From: an uncultured Granulosicoccus sp.
Lineage (GTDB): Bacteria; Pseudomonadota; Gammaproteobacteria; Granulosicoccales; Granulosicoccaceae
Direction: 5' to 3'
DNA length: 64,000 bases
NCBI GenBank assembly: GCA_947495035.1
Contig: CANLXI010000017.1
Coordinates: forward strand, 62,001-126,000
The first letter of the stretch is position 1; each line of letters starts with the position of its first letter. Below, piece by piece: positions 35,832 through 44,371 of the stretch. The notes under the pieces are model-generated. The model ran no database searches. It worked only from the letters and a program-made list of their open reading frames with translations, and was not told the DNA's origin. Position numbers and translations under genes: made by a program.

Positions 35832-36764
35832 TCAGACCAGGCGGTAAACCCGTCTGGCTGCGTCCGAAAAGATCTGTCCAAGCTCATTGGCGGAACACTC
35901 GGCCAATATCTGCTGCAATTGCGACATCTGCCGGACCAACGAGCAATTGACCGTTTCGATTGGCAGGTTCGAGCCATACAGGATCCTCTCGGCCCCGATG
36001 GTGTCGAGCAAGTGGCGAACGTATGGTTGAACCACCGCCGGTTCCCAGTTCCTGTCCACAGTCCACAGTCCGGACAACTTCACATGAACATTGGGCAGGT
36101 CGGCGAGCAGGTCGATTCCCGTTTTCCAGGCTTGCGCGTTGCCGGGCTCGTCCGGTTCCAGTGTGCCAAAATGATCAACGACGATAAGCTGCCCGGGATG
36201 TGCCCTGGCCAGTGCGGCCAGTTCGTCGAACTGTTCAGGCACCACAACCACTTCCAGACATAGCCCATTGGCTTCCAGTATCGACAGAGAGCGACGAAAC
36301 CCGGCGTCGGCCATGACGCCCGCTTGCGACGCCACACGCCAGCGCCCCTGCCTGTCCCAGGCAACGGGCGTTCGGATGCCACGCAGGGCAGGGCACTCCA
36401 GGTGGCGTGCAATCAGCTCCGGAGCCGTCGGATCAAGCAGCTCGGCCTCTCCCACGATTGCCGATGGCCAGCCGGTCCGGGCTTGCAGTTGCTGCAACCA
36501 GCGGGTTTCCTCTGCCGGGTCTTCGGCCCCGCAATTGGCCTGGACATGTACGCTTGCCGACAGTGCAAGGCCCGAGAATTCGTCGAGATAGTGCACGGGC
36601 AGGAAATCGCGGCGCAGGCTCTCCTTGCTGCCAAAGCGACCCGGGCTGGCATCGGGCGCCAGCCAGTGAAAGGGGAAGCGGTCAAGCTGCAGGAAATGGT
36701 GATGCGCATCGACGATGTCGATGCCTTGCAGAAAGCCTGTGCCGGGAAGTTGAGGCTCAGCCAT
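35832..36764 (-). CDS. COG3618 amidohydrolase (sugar lactonase/PDC lactonase family)
   Basis: A 310-residue TIM-barrel amidohydrolase of the L-fuconolactonase/2-pyrone-4,6-dicarboxylate lactonase family. It has the N-terminal VDAHHHFLQLDRFPFHWL (HxH motif with the family Trp), HVQANCG, ALRGIRTPV, IVVDHFGTLEP and the C-terminal LYGSNLPIE, where the usual catalytic Asp of GSDWP is Asn, a substitution seen in part of this family. Opening a sugar lactone to the acid fits the neighbours: a Gfo/Idh dehydrogenase that would make the lactone overlaps it by 8 bp, and dehydratases follow in the divergent operon. Confidence 0.87.
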   Translation of the reverse strand: MAEPQLPGTGFLQGIDIVDAHHHFLQLDRFPFHWLAPDASPGRFGSKESLRRDFLPVHYLDEFSGLALSASVHVQANCGAEDPAEETRWLQQLQARTGWPSAIVGEAELLDPTAPELIARHLECPALRGIRTPVAWDRQGRWRVASQAGVMADAGFRRSLSILEANGLCLEVVVVPEQFDELAALARAHPGQLIVVDHFGTLEPDEPGNAQAWKTGIDLLADLPNVHVKLSGLWTVDRNWEPAVVQPYVRHLLDTIGAERILYGSNLPIETVNCSLVRQMSQLQQILAECSANELGQIFSDAARRVYRLV

Positions 36765-37824
36765 CACTCTGTTCTGTCGTTGTCTTGTCATATCGGGTGA
36801 TCTGCTGCTCCTCCCCATCCGCCTTGTCGGATTCGATGATGGCATGCAGTGCTTCAACGGCGCGAGCGCCCACATGGCCGGGGCTCTCGTTGCGTCCACG
36901 CCCCAGGGCGATGTCGACCAATCTGTCGGCGGGCCCCTCGCAGCTGTATTTCCAGGCGTCTTCAGGCACTTCTGCCACCCGCGTTTCTCCATCAGGCAGC
37001 TTCAGTACCAGACGTTGGGTTTCGATATCCAGCAGCACCGAGCCATGCTTGCCATACACTCGAATGTCCACTTCGAATCCATGCCCATGAGGAACACCGC
37101 AACTGCCGGAAAAGACGCCTGTCGCACCGTTGTCGAATCGCACGGCGGCGGCATCGTGCAAGTCGATGGTGGAGGGGGCTCTGAAGTTCATCGAACGCAC
37201 GGTCGAACAGCGCAGGTCGGTCAACCAGAACAGGATACCCAGCGCATGGGACAGCTGACCGTAGGCATATCCGCCGCCCTGGTCGGGAGATTCCCAGGTA
37301 CTGGGTTCCGGCTGAATGGCGATATGTCGCCAGTTGGCCAGCTCACCACCGGAGAATATGCTGCGGGTGAACGAGGCCATGTGACAGACCACGTGTTCGA
37401 TCTCGCCAATCTGCGAGATCATCTCGCGCATCTCGTCCAGTCCGGGCTTGTAATTCCAGCCGTAGGCAACCAGTAGCTCCCGCTCTGAGGCGTTTGCCAC
37501 CTGAACCAGATCCCAGGCGTCTACGGGCTCCAGGCACATGGGTTTCTCCACCAGTACATGACAGCCTTTTTCCAGAAACGCTCTGGCCTGTTCATGATGC
37601 AGGTGGTGTGGCGAGGAAATGACCGCGATGTCGATATCCCGGTCCAGTACTTCCTGCCAGTTTTCCGTGGCGAAGTCGAAATCGAATTCCTTCTGGATCA
37701 GGTTGAGCTCCTTCTGGCCAAGGCGGCAGACCGAATCCAGCTTGACCTCGGGCCGATTGGCCAGAACGGGAATATGCATGCGATAGGCGAAGTGCCCTGC
37801 GCCGATGATTGCTGCTTTTATCAT
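36757..37824 (-). CDS. Gfo/Idh/MocA-family dehydrogenase
   Basis: A 355-residue oxidoreductase with the N-terminal Rossmann motif KAAIIGAGHFAYRMHIPVL, VISSPHHLHHEQARAFLEKG with HVLVEKPMCL (the conserved EKP Lys), and a C-terminal alpha/beta substrate domain with GGGYAYGQLSHALGILFWL. Such enzymes oxidise or reduce sugars and cyclitols with NAD(P). In this locus it is the only candidate for the first oxidation of the imported sugar to a lactone. It starts at ATG 37824, 22 bp after the LacI gene, and its stop overlaps the lactonase start. Confidence 0.9.
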   Translation of the reverse strand: MIKAAIIGAGHFAYRMHIPVLANRPEVKLDSVCRLGQKELNLIQKEFDFDFATENWQEVLDRDIDIAVISSPHHLHHEQARAFLEKGCHVLVEKPMCLEPVDAWDLVQVANASERELLVAYGWNYKPGLDEMREMISQIGEIEHVVCHMASFTRSIFSGGELANWRHIAIQPEPSTWESPDQGGGYAYGQLSHALGILFWLTDLRCSTVRSMNFRAPSTIDLHDAAAVRFDNGATGVFSGSCGVPHGHGFEVDIRVYGKHGSVLLDIETQRLVLKLPDGETRVAEVPEDAWKYSCEGPADRLVDIALGRGRNESPGHVGARAVEALHAIIESDKADGEEQQITRYDKTTTEQSDG

Positions 37825-37846
37825 TGATTGATGCCTCTTGAGTGGG

Positions 37847-38866
37847 TCAGGTACTTTCTCTGATTTGAAGGTGATAGCCAACGTCATGGGTGGAGGGCTG
37901 GTCGATCTTGCCCTCCAGACGTTCCATGACCAGCTGGGCGGAGCGCTCGCCGATCGCGCGTCCCTTGATCTGGACCGTGGTCATGGGTACCGGCAGAAGC
38001 GCTGACAGGTCGAGATCGCCAAAGCCGGCAATGGCGACATCTTGCGGAACACTGAGCTTGTTCGACAGGCACCACATCATCGCGCCATGCGCTGGCAGCT
38101 CTGCCAGAAAGAAAACGGCCTCGGGCTTTTGCTCGCGTGACAGGAGTGACTGGATCAGTGTCATGCCGCTGGCGATGGTGGCAGGCTTGTCTGAAGCCAG
38201 TATCACGTTCTCATCCGCGTCAAGCCCTGCCTGACGCATGGTGTCGATGAATCCGCGTGTCCGGTCCTGCGCCTGGTCGTTATCCGAGGAGGCGCCGCCA
38301 GCCAGGACGATGTGTCGGTATCCGCGTTCTATCAGATGACGCGTCATGTCCACGGCACCGCTGTAATTGTCAAAGCCGACTGCGCTGTCTACCACCTTGT
38401 CGCACAGGTTCCAGGCTTCCACCACGGGACCGGGAAAGGTGTCGAGCATCTTGCGGGTGGCCTCGGTGTGAGAGAAACCGGTCACGATGATGGCGTCAGC
38501 CTGGCGCGCAATGAAGGTTCGTACCGCTTCTTCCTCCTTCGCCGGCGACCAGTCGCTGATGGCCAGCAGCATCTGCAGCCCCTTGGGCTCCAGCACCTGA
38601 TTGGCTCCCTGGGCGAAGTCGGCGAACAGGGAACTGGCGATGATGGGTACCACGATGCCGATCATGCCGGAGCGCTGCGACACCAGGGAGCGCGCCGTCA
38701 GGTTGGGGATGTAGCCGATGTCTTCAATGGTCTGCTGAATCCTGGCGCGTGTATCTGCGTGCACGGTATCCGGCTTGCGCAGGGCGCGGGACACGGTGAT
38801 CAATGACAGTCCGGAAGCCCTGGACACGTCCTTGAGGGTCACTTTCCTCTTGTTGTGTTGTGTCAT
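37847..38866 (-). CDS. LacI-family transcriptional regulator (sugar locus, copy 2)
   Basis: A 339-residue LacI repressor paralogous to the one at 34609-35637. The HTH is KVTLKDVSRASGLSLITVSRAL, the hinge helix region RSLVSQRSGMIGIVVP, and the C-terminal domain ends LPVPMTTVQIKGRAIGERSA. It is first in the minus-strand operon (regulator, dehydrogenase, lactonase) and divergent from the ABC importer operon, the usual place for the pathway regulator. A palindrome at 38997-39014 between the two is the likely operator. Confidence 0.94.
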   Translation of the reverse strand: MTQHNKRKVTLKDVSRASGLSLITVSRALRKPDTVHADTRARIQQTIEDIGYIPNLTARSLVSQRSGMIGIVVPIIASSLFADFAQGANQVLEPKGLQMLLAISDWSPAKEEEAVRTFIARQADAIIVTGFSHTEATRKMLDTFPGPVVEAWNLCDKVVDSAVGFDNYSGAVDMTRHLIERGYRHIVLAGGASSDNDQAQDRTRGFIDTMRQAGLDADENVILASDKPATIASGMTLIQSLLSREQKPEAVFFLAELPAHGAMMWCLSNKLSVPQDVAIAGFGDLDLSALLPVPMTTVQIKGRAIGERSAQLVMERLEGKIDQPSTHDVGYHLQIREST

Positions 38867-38996
38867 GTCGCACTCTCTCCAGCATCTTGGCCGTGCAGGT
38901 ATTCGCGCCGTGCACTTTTGTGCAAGGCGGAATTGAAAAATCTCAATTTGTAATTGACATACGAACATCATTTCCGTTAACGTCAGTTTACACGCA

Positions 38997-39014
38997 ATGA
39001 TATTCGAATGTCAT
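38997..39014. promoter_or_regulatory. 18-bp palindrome, likely LacI-type operator
   Basis: ATGATATTCGAATGTCAT is palindromic except for one base pair and has the central CG typical of LacI-family operators. It lies 55 bp before the ABC binding-protein start and about 130 bp before the divergent LacI start. A second, weaker candidate, TGACATACGAACATCA, is at 38955-38970; its GACATACGA also occurs at 35721-35729 upstream of the other LacI gene. Confidence 0.65.
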
Positions 39015-39068
39015 TCGTTGATAGAGATTTCTTGGAAACACCATTTCAGGCCACATGAGGGGGATAGC

Positions 39069-40385
39069 ATGTCTACATCAATCAACCGTCGCAGGTTTCT
39101 GGGCGCCACCGCAGCTGCCGGTGCAGCTGCATTTCTGCCGTTCAGTCGGGGTCACGCGGCCTCCGGCGAAGTTTCCGTCTGGAAGTTCGGCGGAACGCCT
39201 CAGGAAATCGAAACCTGGGCACAACGCAACGATGTCTTCTCGCAGGCCAATCCGGACATCGATCTGAAGTATTCCTATTTCAACGGGCAGATCCGTCGGC
39301 AGAAGATCCTGGCCGGATTCCAGACCAACCGCGTGGCGGATGTCGTCATCGCCTTCGGTCAGGACATCCCGGAATTCGCAGGCTTCGGCATGCTGCAGCC
39401 ACTTGACGATATCGCTGGCAGCAAGATGGACGGCTGGAAGGAGCGCATCGTTCCCGAGGTCTATCAGTCCGGTGTTCACGAAGGCAAGCTCTACGCATTG
39501 CCTACCTATGTGGACATGGCCAGCTTCCTTGCCATCAACCTCGATGCCATGGAAGAGGCCGGCTTCGACAGGCCGCCGGAAACCTGGGAAGAGCTGCGTG
39601 AGTATGCCAAGGCGATGACCAAGCCCGATCGCCCGGGTATTGCCTTCCCGGCGACGACAGCGCCTGTGGATATCAATATCTTCGAGGGCCTGGCCTATGC
39701 CAATGGTGGACGCATCTTCGATGAGGAGACCGGCAAGGTCACACTGAACGATCCGGGCGTGGTTGATGCCCTGCAGTTGTACATGGATCTGATTGCCGAT
39801 GGCTCGACCCCGGCGGCCACTTCCATGACCGAAACCTTCTTCCGCGATACGGCGCAACTGTTCGGACAGGGGCGTACCGCAATGTGGATCGGCTTGTCAT
39901 GGCTCAACACCCCCTGGGGTGTGAACGATGATGTGCGCTGGACCGGCGTGCCATTCCCGCGCCCTGAAAAGCCCAGTGGCAGTTATGAACCCGTCAGCGC
40001 GATCATGGATGGCACAGCGATGCTGATGATCTCCTCGCGGGCGAAAAATCCGGAAGCGGCATTGGAGTACGTCGACTTCTGGTCGCAGAACCAGCAGATG
40101 GAAATCTGGGGTGGTCAGCCCGAGATTGCACGTATCCCGGCAGGCAAGGCTGCCTGGGACAACCCCGAGCTGAAGGAAGCCTGGCCGAACTGGGTCAAGT
40201 CCTACGATGCAGGCACTCTGTTCAAGGGCGGTGCACCCATGCCGCGCTTCATCGGGGTATCGGCCATCGAGTCCTCGCTGGGTACCGCAATACAGCAAGC
40301 CGTACTTGGCCAGAAGACACCGCAGGAAGCGTTGGACGAAGCCACAGCTGCCGCACAGACACAAATCGATCTGATCCGCGGCTAA
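39069..40385 (+). CDS. Carbohydrate ABC transporter substrate-binding protein, Tat-type signal
   Basis: A 438-residue family-1 solute-binding protein. It begins with a twin-arginine signal (NRRRFLGATAAAGAAAFLPF), suggesting export of the folded protein, with cleavage around residues 30-33 (GHAAS). The mature part shows FQTNRVADVVIAFGQDIPEF, LPTYVDMASFLAINLDAME and the GRTAMWIGLSWLNTPWG cleft region. It belongs with UgpB/MalE-type binding proteins for oligosaccharides or sugar derivatives. The ATG at 39069 follows a GAGGGGGAT ribosome site. Two permeases and an ATPase follow. Confidence 0.93.
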   Translation: MSTSINRRRFLGATAAAGAAAFLPFSRGHAASGEVSVWKFGGTPQEIETWAQRNDVFSQANPDIDLKYSYFNGQIRRQKILAGFQTNRVADVVIAFGQDIPEFAGFGMLQPLDDIAGSKMDGWKERIVPEVYQSGVHEGKLYALPTYVDMASFLAINLDAMEEAGFDRPPETWEELREYAKAMTKPDRPGIAFPATTAPVDINIFEGLAYANGGRIFDEETGKVTLNDPGVVDALQLYMDLIADGSTPAATSMTETFFRDTAQLFGQGRTAMWIGLSWLNTPWGVNDDVRWTGVPFPRPEKPSGSYEPVSAIMDGTAMLMISSRAKNPEAALEYVDFWSQNQQMEIWGGQPEIARIPAGKAAWDNPELKEAWPNWVKSYDAGTLFKGGAPMPRFIGVSAIESSLGTAIQQAVLGQKTPQEALDEATAAAQTQIDLIRG

Positions 40386-40415
40386 GTCTTCAACAACCCC
40401 TGGGAGGGCCCGACG

Positions 40416-41300
40416 ATGCTGCGAAGCGATCGTTTACTGGCGTATGCCATGATCTTGCCTGTCGTGATTGCTGTTGTTGCATTCGTCGTCGGGCCTACTT
40501 ACAACGTGGCCACACTCAGCCTCACTCAAGTGGTGATGGGGCAGGAGCGTGGTTTCGGTACGCTCGGAAATTTCCGGGCACTGGCCGCTGATCCGGTCTT
40601 CGGACTGGTACTGCAGAACACGGCCATCTGGATTCTGGGCGGTACATTCCTGTGCGTCACCGTCGGTCTTGGTGTCGGAACGTATCTGGCCATTGATTCA
40701 CGCATGACCGGCTGGTTGCGTGCACTGATCCTGTTGCCATGGGTACTGCCTGATGTGGTCACGGCCATGGCCTGGAAGTGGATGCTGCATGGGCAGGTCG
40801 GCATCATCGGCCAGACACTGGAGTCGAGTGGAATTACCGAGGACACCATTTCCTTTCTCGGCGACCCGGATCTGGTGATGTGGATGCTGGTCATCGTGCT
40901 CATCTGGCGCAAGATGCCTCTGGTGGCCTTGATTCTGTGTGCCGCCATCCGATCGGTGCCGGATGACCAGCTGGAGGCAGCTCGCATGGATGGGGCCAAT
41001 GCTGTAGAACGCTTTCGCTTCGTCACCTTGCCCAATATCGCCTTTTCGCTGACGGCTGTCACCGTGATCTCGATGATCTGGATTACCGCCGAGTTTGCCT
41101 TGCCGTGGATCATGACCGGAGGCGGCCCCGCCAATGCCAGCCAGATCATGGCCACCTATATCTATCAACAGAGCTTCGAGTTCTTCAACTGGGGTGTTGC
41201 CTCAGCCATGTCCGTGGTCAACCTCTTCATGCTGGCGTCCATCGTTGCGCTCTACCTGTATGTCAATCGCCGCTCCTGGGCGTCGGAGGAGTCGAAATGA
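40416..41300 (+). CDS. Carbohydrate ABC transporter permease (MalF/UgpA type)
   Basis: A 294-residue six-helix permease. The EAA loop that docks to the ATPase reads DDQLEAARMDGANAVERFRFVTLPN. The first helix is AMILPVVIAVVAFVVGPTYN and the late region has EFALPWIMTGGGPANAS, a hallmark of this group. It forms the membrane channel together with the next gene, which it overlaps by 4 bases (ATGA at 41297-41300), indicating translational coupling. Confidence 0.94.
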   Translation: MLRSDRLLAYAMILPVVIAVVAFVVGPTYNVATLSLTQVVMGQERGFGTLGNFRALAADPVFGLVLQNTAIWILGGTFLCVTVGLGVGTYLAIDSRMTGWLRALILLPWVLPDVVTAMAWKWMLHGQVGIIGQTLESSGITEDTISFLGDPDLVMWMLVIVLIWRKMPLVALILCAAIRSVPDDQLEAARMDGANAVERFRFVTLPNIAFSLTAVTVISMIWITAEFALPWIMTGGGPANASQIMATYIYQQSFEFFNWGVASAMSVVNLFMLASIVALYLYVNRRSWASEESK

Positions 41301-42154
41301 ACGAGCAACCACGTCCGCTTTACTGGCTCTTTCTCGGCCTGGTAGGCCTGGTGATATCCATCTATGTGCTGTTTCCGGTCTTCTGGCTGTTTCTGGCCTC
41401 GTTCAAGACGGAAGCCGAGCTGGCGCAACTGCCGATCTCTTTCTGGCCGCAGGCTGCAACTCTTGATGCCTACACGGCGCTGTTCTCGGATACCCATCAG
41501 AAGGGGCAGTTGCTGGATTGGCCACAACTGATCGGCAACAGCTTCTTCGTGGCCATCAGTTCCACCGTGCTGGTGTTGTTCTTCGGCACACTGGCGGGGT
41601 ATGCCTTCGCACGATTGAGCTTTCCGGGTCGTGACCTCATTCTGGGCGGACTGCTGATCAGCCGCATGTTCCAGGGGGCGGCGCTACTGCTGCCCACTTA
41701 CCGGTTGATGAGCATGCTGGGCTTGCAGGACAGTCTCATCGGGCTGGTGCTGCTCTACTCGGCCTTCGGCTTGCCCTTCGCCACCTGGATCATCGCGTCA
41801 AGTCTGCGTGAGATTCCCAAGGAGCTTGAGGAGAGCGCCATGATCGATGGTGCCACTCGTCTGCAGAGCATGGTCAAGGTGGTACTGCCACTGGCCACAC
41901 CTGCATTGATCACCGCATCCATGTGGCACTTTGTCGGCGCCTGGTCCGAGTTTGCCTTTGCCTCCATATTGCTCGAGTCCAACGAGAACAAGACCGTCAC
42001 CATTGGGCTGGCAAGCTTTGTCGAACTGTTCACGCTGGAGTTCCAGTACGTGGGGGCCGCAGCGACCATCGTGGCATTGCCCATCATGCTGGTGTTCTTC
42101 TTCGGACAGCGCTATTTCACCCGCGGACTGCTGGCCGGGGCTGTCAAGGGATGA
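41297..42154 (+). CDS. Carbohydrate ABC transporter permease (MalG/UgpE type)
   Basis: A 285-residue six-helix permease, partner of the upstream permease. It starts with LFLGLVGLVISIYVLFPVFW and LASFKTEAEL, typical of the second permease of family 1 importers. The EAA loop is PKELEESAMIDGATRLQSMVK with LPLATPALITAS. The start codon overlaps the previous stop by ATGA and its own stop overlaps the next ATG by 4 bases, so the whole run from 40416 to 43305 is tightly coupled. Confidence 0.94.
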   Translation: MNEQPRPLYWLFLGLVGLVISIYVLFPVFWLFLASFKTEAELAQLPISFWPQAATLDAYTALFSDTHQKGQLLDWPQLIGNSFFVAISSTVLVLFFGTLAGYAFARLSFPGRDLILGGLLISRMFQGAALLLPTYRLMSMLGLQDSLIGLVLLYSAFGLPFATWIIASSLREIPKELEESAMIDGATRLQSMVKVVLPLATPALITASMWHFVGAWSEFAFASILLESNENKTVTIGLASFVELFTLEFQYVGAAATIVALPIMLVFFFGQRYFTRGLLAGAVKG

Positions 42155-43305
42155 GGATCACCTCGATCAGCGCACGGGCCGTGGATTGCGGCTTCAACCG
42201 ACAGTCACTGCAGACGAGTCGTGTTGCTTCGCCCATGTCCCGCTTTGCACGCTTTGCGAAAGAGCGTTCAAGCTGGATGTGGCCGACGAAGAAGGTGTTT
42301 GTCTGCGTCACTGGCGAAGATGGCAACACCGGCTGGGGATGCACCAATGGCGGTGAGATCGTCGAGATGATCGTGAACGAGCATCTGGCACGCTTGCTCC
42401 ATGGAGAGGAGATCGATGATCTGGCGATGTTGAATGACCAGATGAGTGCCTCGCTACTGCCGTGCGACCGATCCGGATTTGCCATGATGGCCGTGGCGGG
42501 GGTGGATATTGCGCTGTGGGATCTGAGCGCAAAATCTTCGGGACAATCCCTGCTGGAGCATCTGGGAGGGTCGGACCAGAACACATTGCCGGTCTACATG
42601 ACCACCCAGAGGCCCGAGACCTTCAATGGCGGTCATTGGCGTGGGCTGAAGGCGGCCGCTCCCTATGGTCCGGAATCGGGACAGCAGGGCCTGGATGAGA
42701 ACATCGCATTGATGCGGCGCTTTGCTGCCGCAGCGGGCCCCGATGTGCCGATCATGATCGATGCCTTCCTGTCGTGGGATGCCGACTACACTCTGCGCTT
42801 CGCCGAAGGGGTCGCCGATCTGCCACTGACCTGGATAGAAGACCCCACACCTCCGCAGGATCTGGAAGCGCTGGGGAAGATACGCAGCGAGATGGATCCA
42901 TCCATCTCGCTGGCCCTGGGCAATTTTGCGTTTTCACACGCGGATTGCACCGATCTGCTGAGCAGCGGGCTGGTGGATATTCTGCAGCCGGACGTGGCCT
43001 GGGCGGGAGGCGTGAGCGAAGCGCTGCGCATTCTCGATCTGGCCAGTGGTCATGATGTGCCGGTCATTCTGCACAACACCTGCGAACAACCCTGGGCACT
43101 GGCGCTTGCCGCTGCTCGACAGAACGATGCACTGGTCGAGTGTGTCGACCGGGGAGAAGCATCGCCGCTTTACAGTCTGATGGGGTCACGCCCCGATTTC
43201 ATTGACGGGCGGGTTGCCGTGCCTTGCGATCCGGCCGGCAATCGTCCACCACCACACGTTTCCGCCGCCTTCGAGGTGGCTGTCAATCATATAAAGGAGG
43301 GCTAG
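42151..43305 (+). CDS. Enolase-superfamily dehydratase candidate (copy 1, altered metal site)
   Basis: A 384-residue MR/MLE-group protein. The barrel carries GLKAAAPYGPE (Lys), IMIDAFLSWD (metal Asp), WIEDPTPPQDL (metal Glu) and VILHNTCEQPW (His acid/base on a late strand). The third metal ligand, normally Glu in a GGE or GEH motif, falls at SISLALGNFAFS and appears to be Asn. The His and the sugar locus argue for a rhamnonate- or xylonate-type acid sugar dehydratase; the altered ligand could mean different metal binding or a non-catalytic copy. It overlaps the permease stop by 4 bases and precedes the ATPase gene by 4. Confidence 0.82.
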   Translation: MRITSISARAVDCGFNRQSLQTSRVASPMSRFARFAKERSSWMWPTKKVFVCVTGEDGNTGWGCTNGGEIVEMIVNEHLARLLHGEEIDDLAMLNDQMSASLLPCDRSGFAMMAVAGVDIALWDLSAKSSGQSLLEHLGGSDQNTLPVYMTTQRPETFNGGHWRGLKAAAPYGPESGQQGLDENIALMRRFAAAAGPDVPIMIDAFLSWDADYTLRFAEGVADLPLTWIEDPTPPQDLEALGKIRSEMDPSISLALGNFAFSHADCTDLLSSGLVDILQPDVAWAGGVSEALRILDLASGHDVPVILHNTCEQPWALALAAARQNDALVECVDRGEASPLYSLMGSRPDFIDGRVAVPCDPAGNRPPPHVSAAFEVAVNHIKEG

Positions 43306-43309
43306 CCCC

Positions 43310-44371
43310 ATGGGGTCCGTCGCACTGAAAAACATCCGCAAATCCTATGGCCCTGTCGAAGTGCTGCATGGCATCGACCTTGACATACGCGATGGCGAAT
43401 TTACCGTACTCGTGGGTCCTTCCGGCTGCGGGAAATCCACCTTGCTGCGATCGATCGCCGGGCTGGAGACCATTACCGGTGGTGATATCTGCATTGACGA
43501 AACAGTGATCAATACCCTGGCGCCGAAAGAGCGAAACATCGCCATGGTGTTCCAGAACTATGCCCTTTACCCGCACATGAGTGTGGCGAAGAACATGGGC
43601 TTTTCGCTGCGACTGGCCAAGGAGTCTCAGGCAGAAATCGATCGCAAGGTGAATGCGGCCGCCGAGATTCTGGATCTGACCGATTTGCTCGACCGCTATC
43701 CACGACAGTTGTCCGGTGGACAACGACAGCGGGTTGCCATGGGGCGGGCCATTGTACGTGATCCCAAGGTCTTCCTGTTCGACGAGCCATTGTCGAACCT
43801 GGATGCCAAGCTGCGCGTACAGATGCGTTCGGAAATCAAGGAACTGCATCAACGCCTGAAGACCACCACGGTCTATGTGACACACGATCAGATCGAAGCC
43901 ATGACCATGGCCGACCGCATCGTGGTAATGCGAGGTGGTCAGATCGAACAGATAGGATCGCCGCTGGAGCTGTATGACAACCCGGCCAGTGTGTTCGTGG
44001 CAGGCTTCATCGGTTCGCCTTCGATGAATTTCATCAAGGCCACGGCGAAGGGTGGTGAGCTGGTTCTGGATACTCAGGAGTCGCTGGGTCAACTGCCGGT
44101 TGCTCTGAATGAAGGACGTGAAGTCATTGCCGGCTTTCGTCCGGAAGACATCCGTCTGTCGGATGCGGGCGTTGCGGCGAAGGTTGCGCTTATCGAGCCG
44201 ACCGGTGCGGAAACCCAGCTGGTACTGCGAACCGGTGGTGAGTCGATCATCATGACCACGCGTGATCGAATCACGCTGTCACCGGGCGATCAAGTGCATT
44301 TCTCGATCTCCGCAGGCAAGCTGCACGGCTTCGACTCGGAGACTGAACGGACGATTCAAGGTTCTGTCTGA
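43310..44371 (+). CDS. Carbohydrate ABC transporter ATPase (UgpC/MsmK type)
   Basis: A 353-residue ATPase with Walker A GPSGCGKSTLLRSIAG (residues about 36-51), Q-loop MVFQNYALYPHMSV, signature LSGGQRQRVAMGRAI, Walker B VFLFDEPLSNLDAKL and the H-loop VYVTHDQIEAM. The C-terminal part is the TOBE/regulatory domain of sugar importers ([15 protein letters not shown]-type FRPEDIRL). It energises the two permeases upstream. The pseudogene at 49307-49728 contains a decayed piece of a close relative. The stop overlaps the next ATG by one base. Confidence 0.95.
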   Translation: MGSVALKNIRKSYGPVEVLHGIDLDIRDGEFTVLVGPSGCGKSTLLRSIAGLETITGGDICIDETVINTLAPKERNIAMVFQNYALYPHMSVAKNMGFSLRLAKESQAEIDRKVNAAAEILDLTDLLDRYPRQLSGGQRQRVAMGRAIVRDPKVFLFDEPLSNLDAKLRVQMRSEIKELHQRLKTTTVYVTHDQIEAMTMADRIVVMRGGQIEQIGSPLELYDNPASVFVAGFIGSPSMNFIKATAKGGELVLDTQESLGQLPVALNEGREVIAGFRPEDIRLSDAGVAAKVALIEPTGAETQLVLRTGGESIIMTTRDRITLSPGDQVHFSISAGKLHGFDSETERTIQGSV

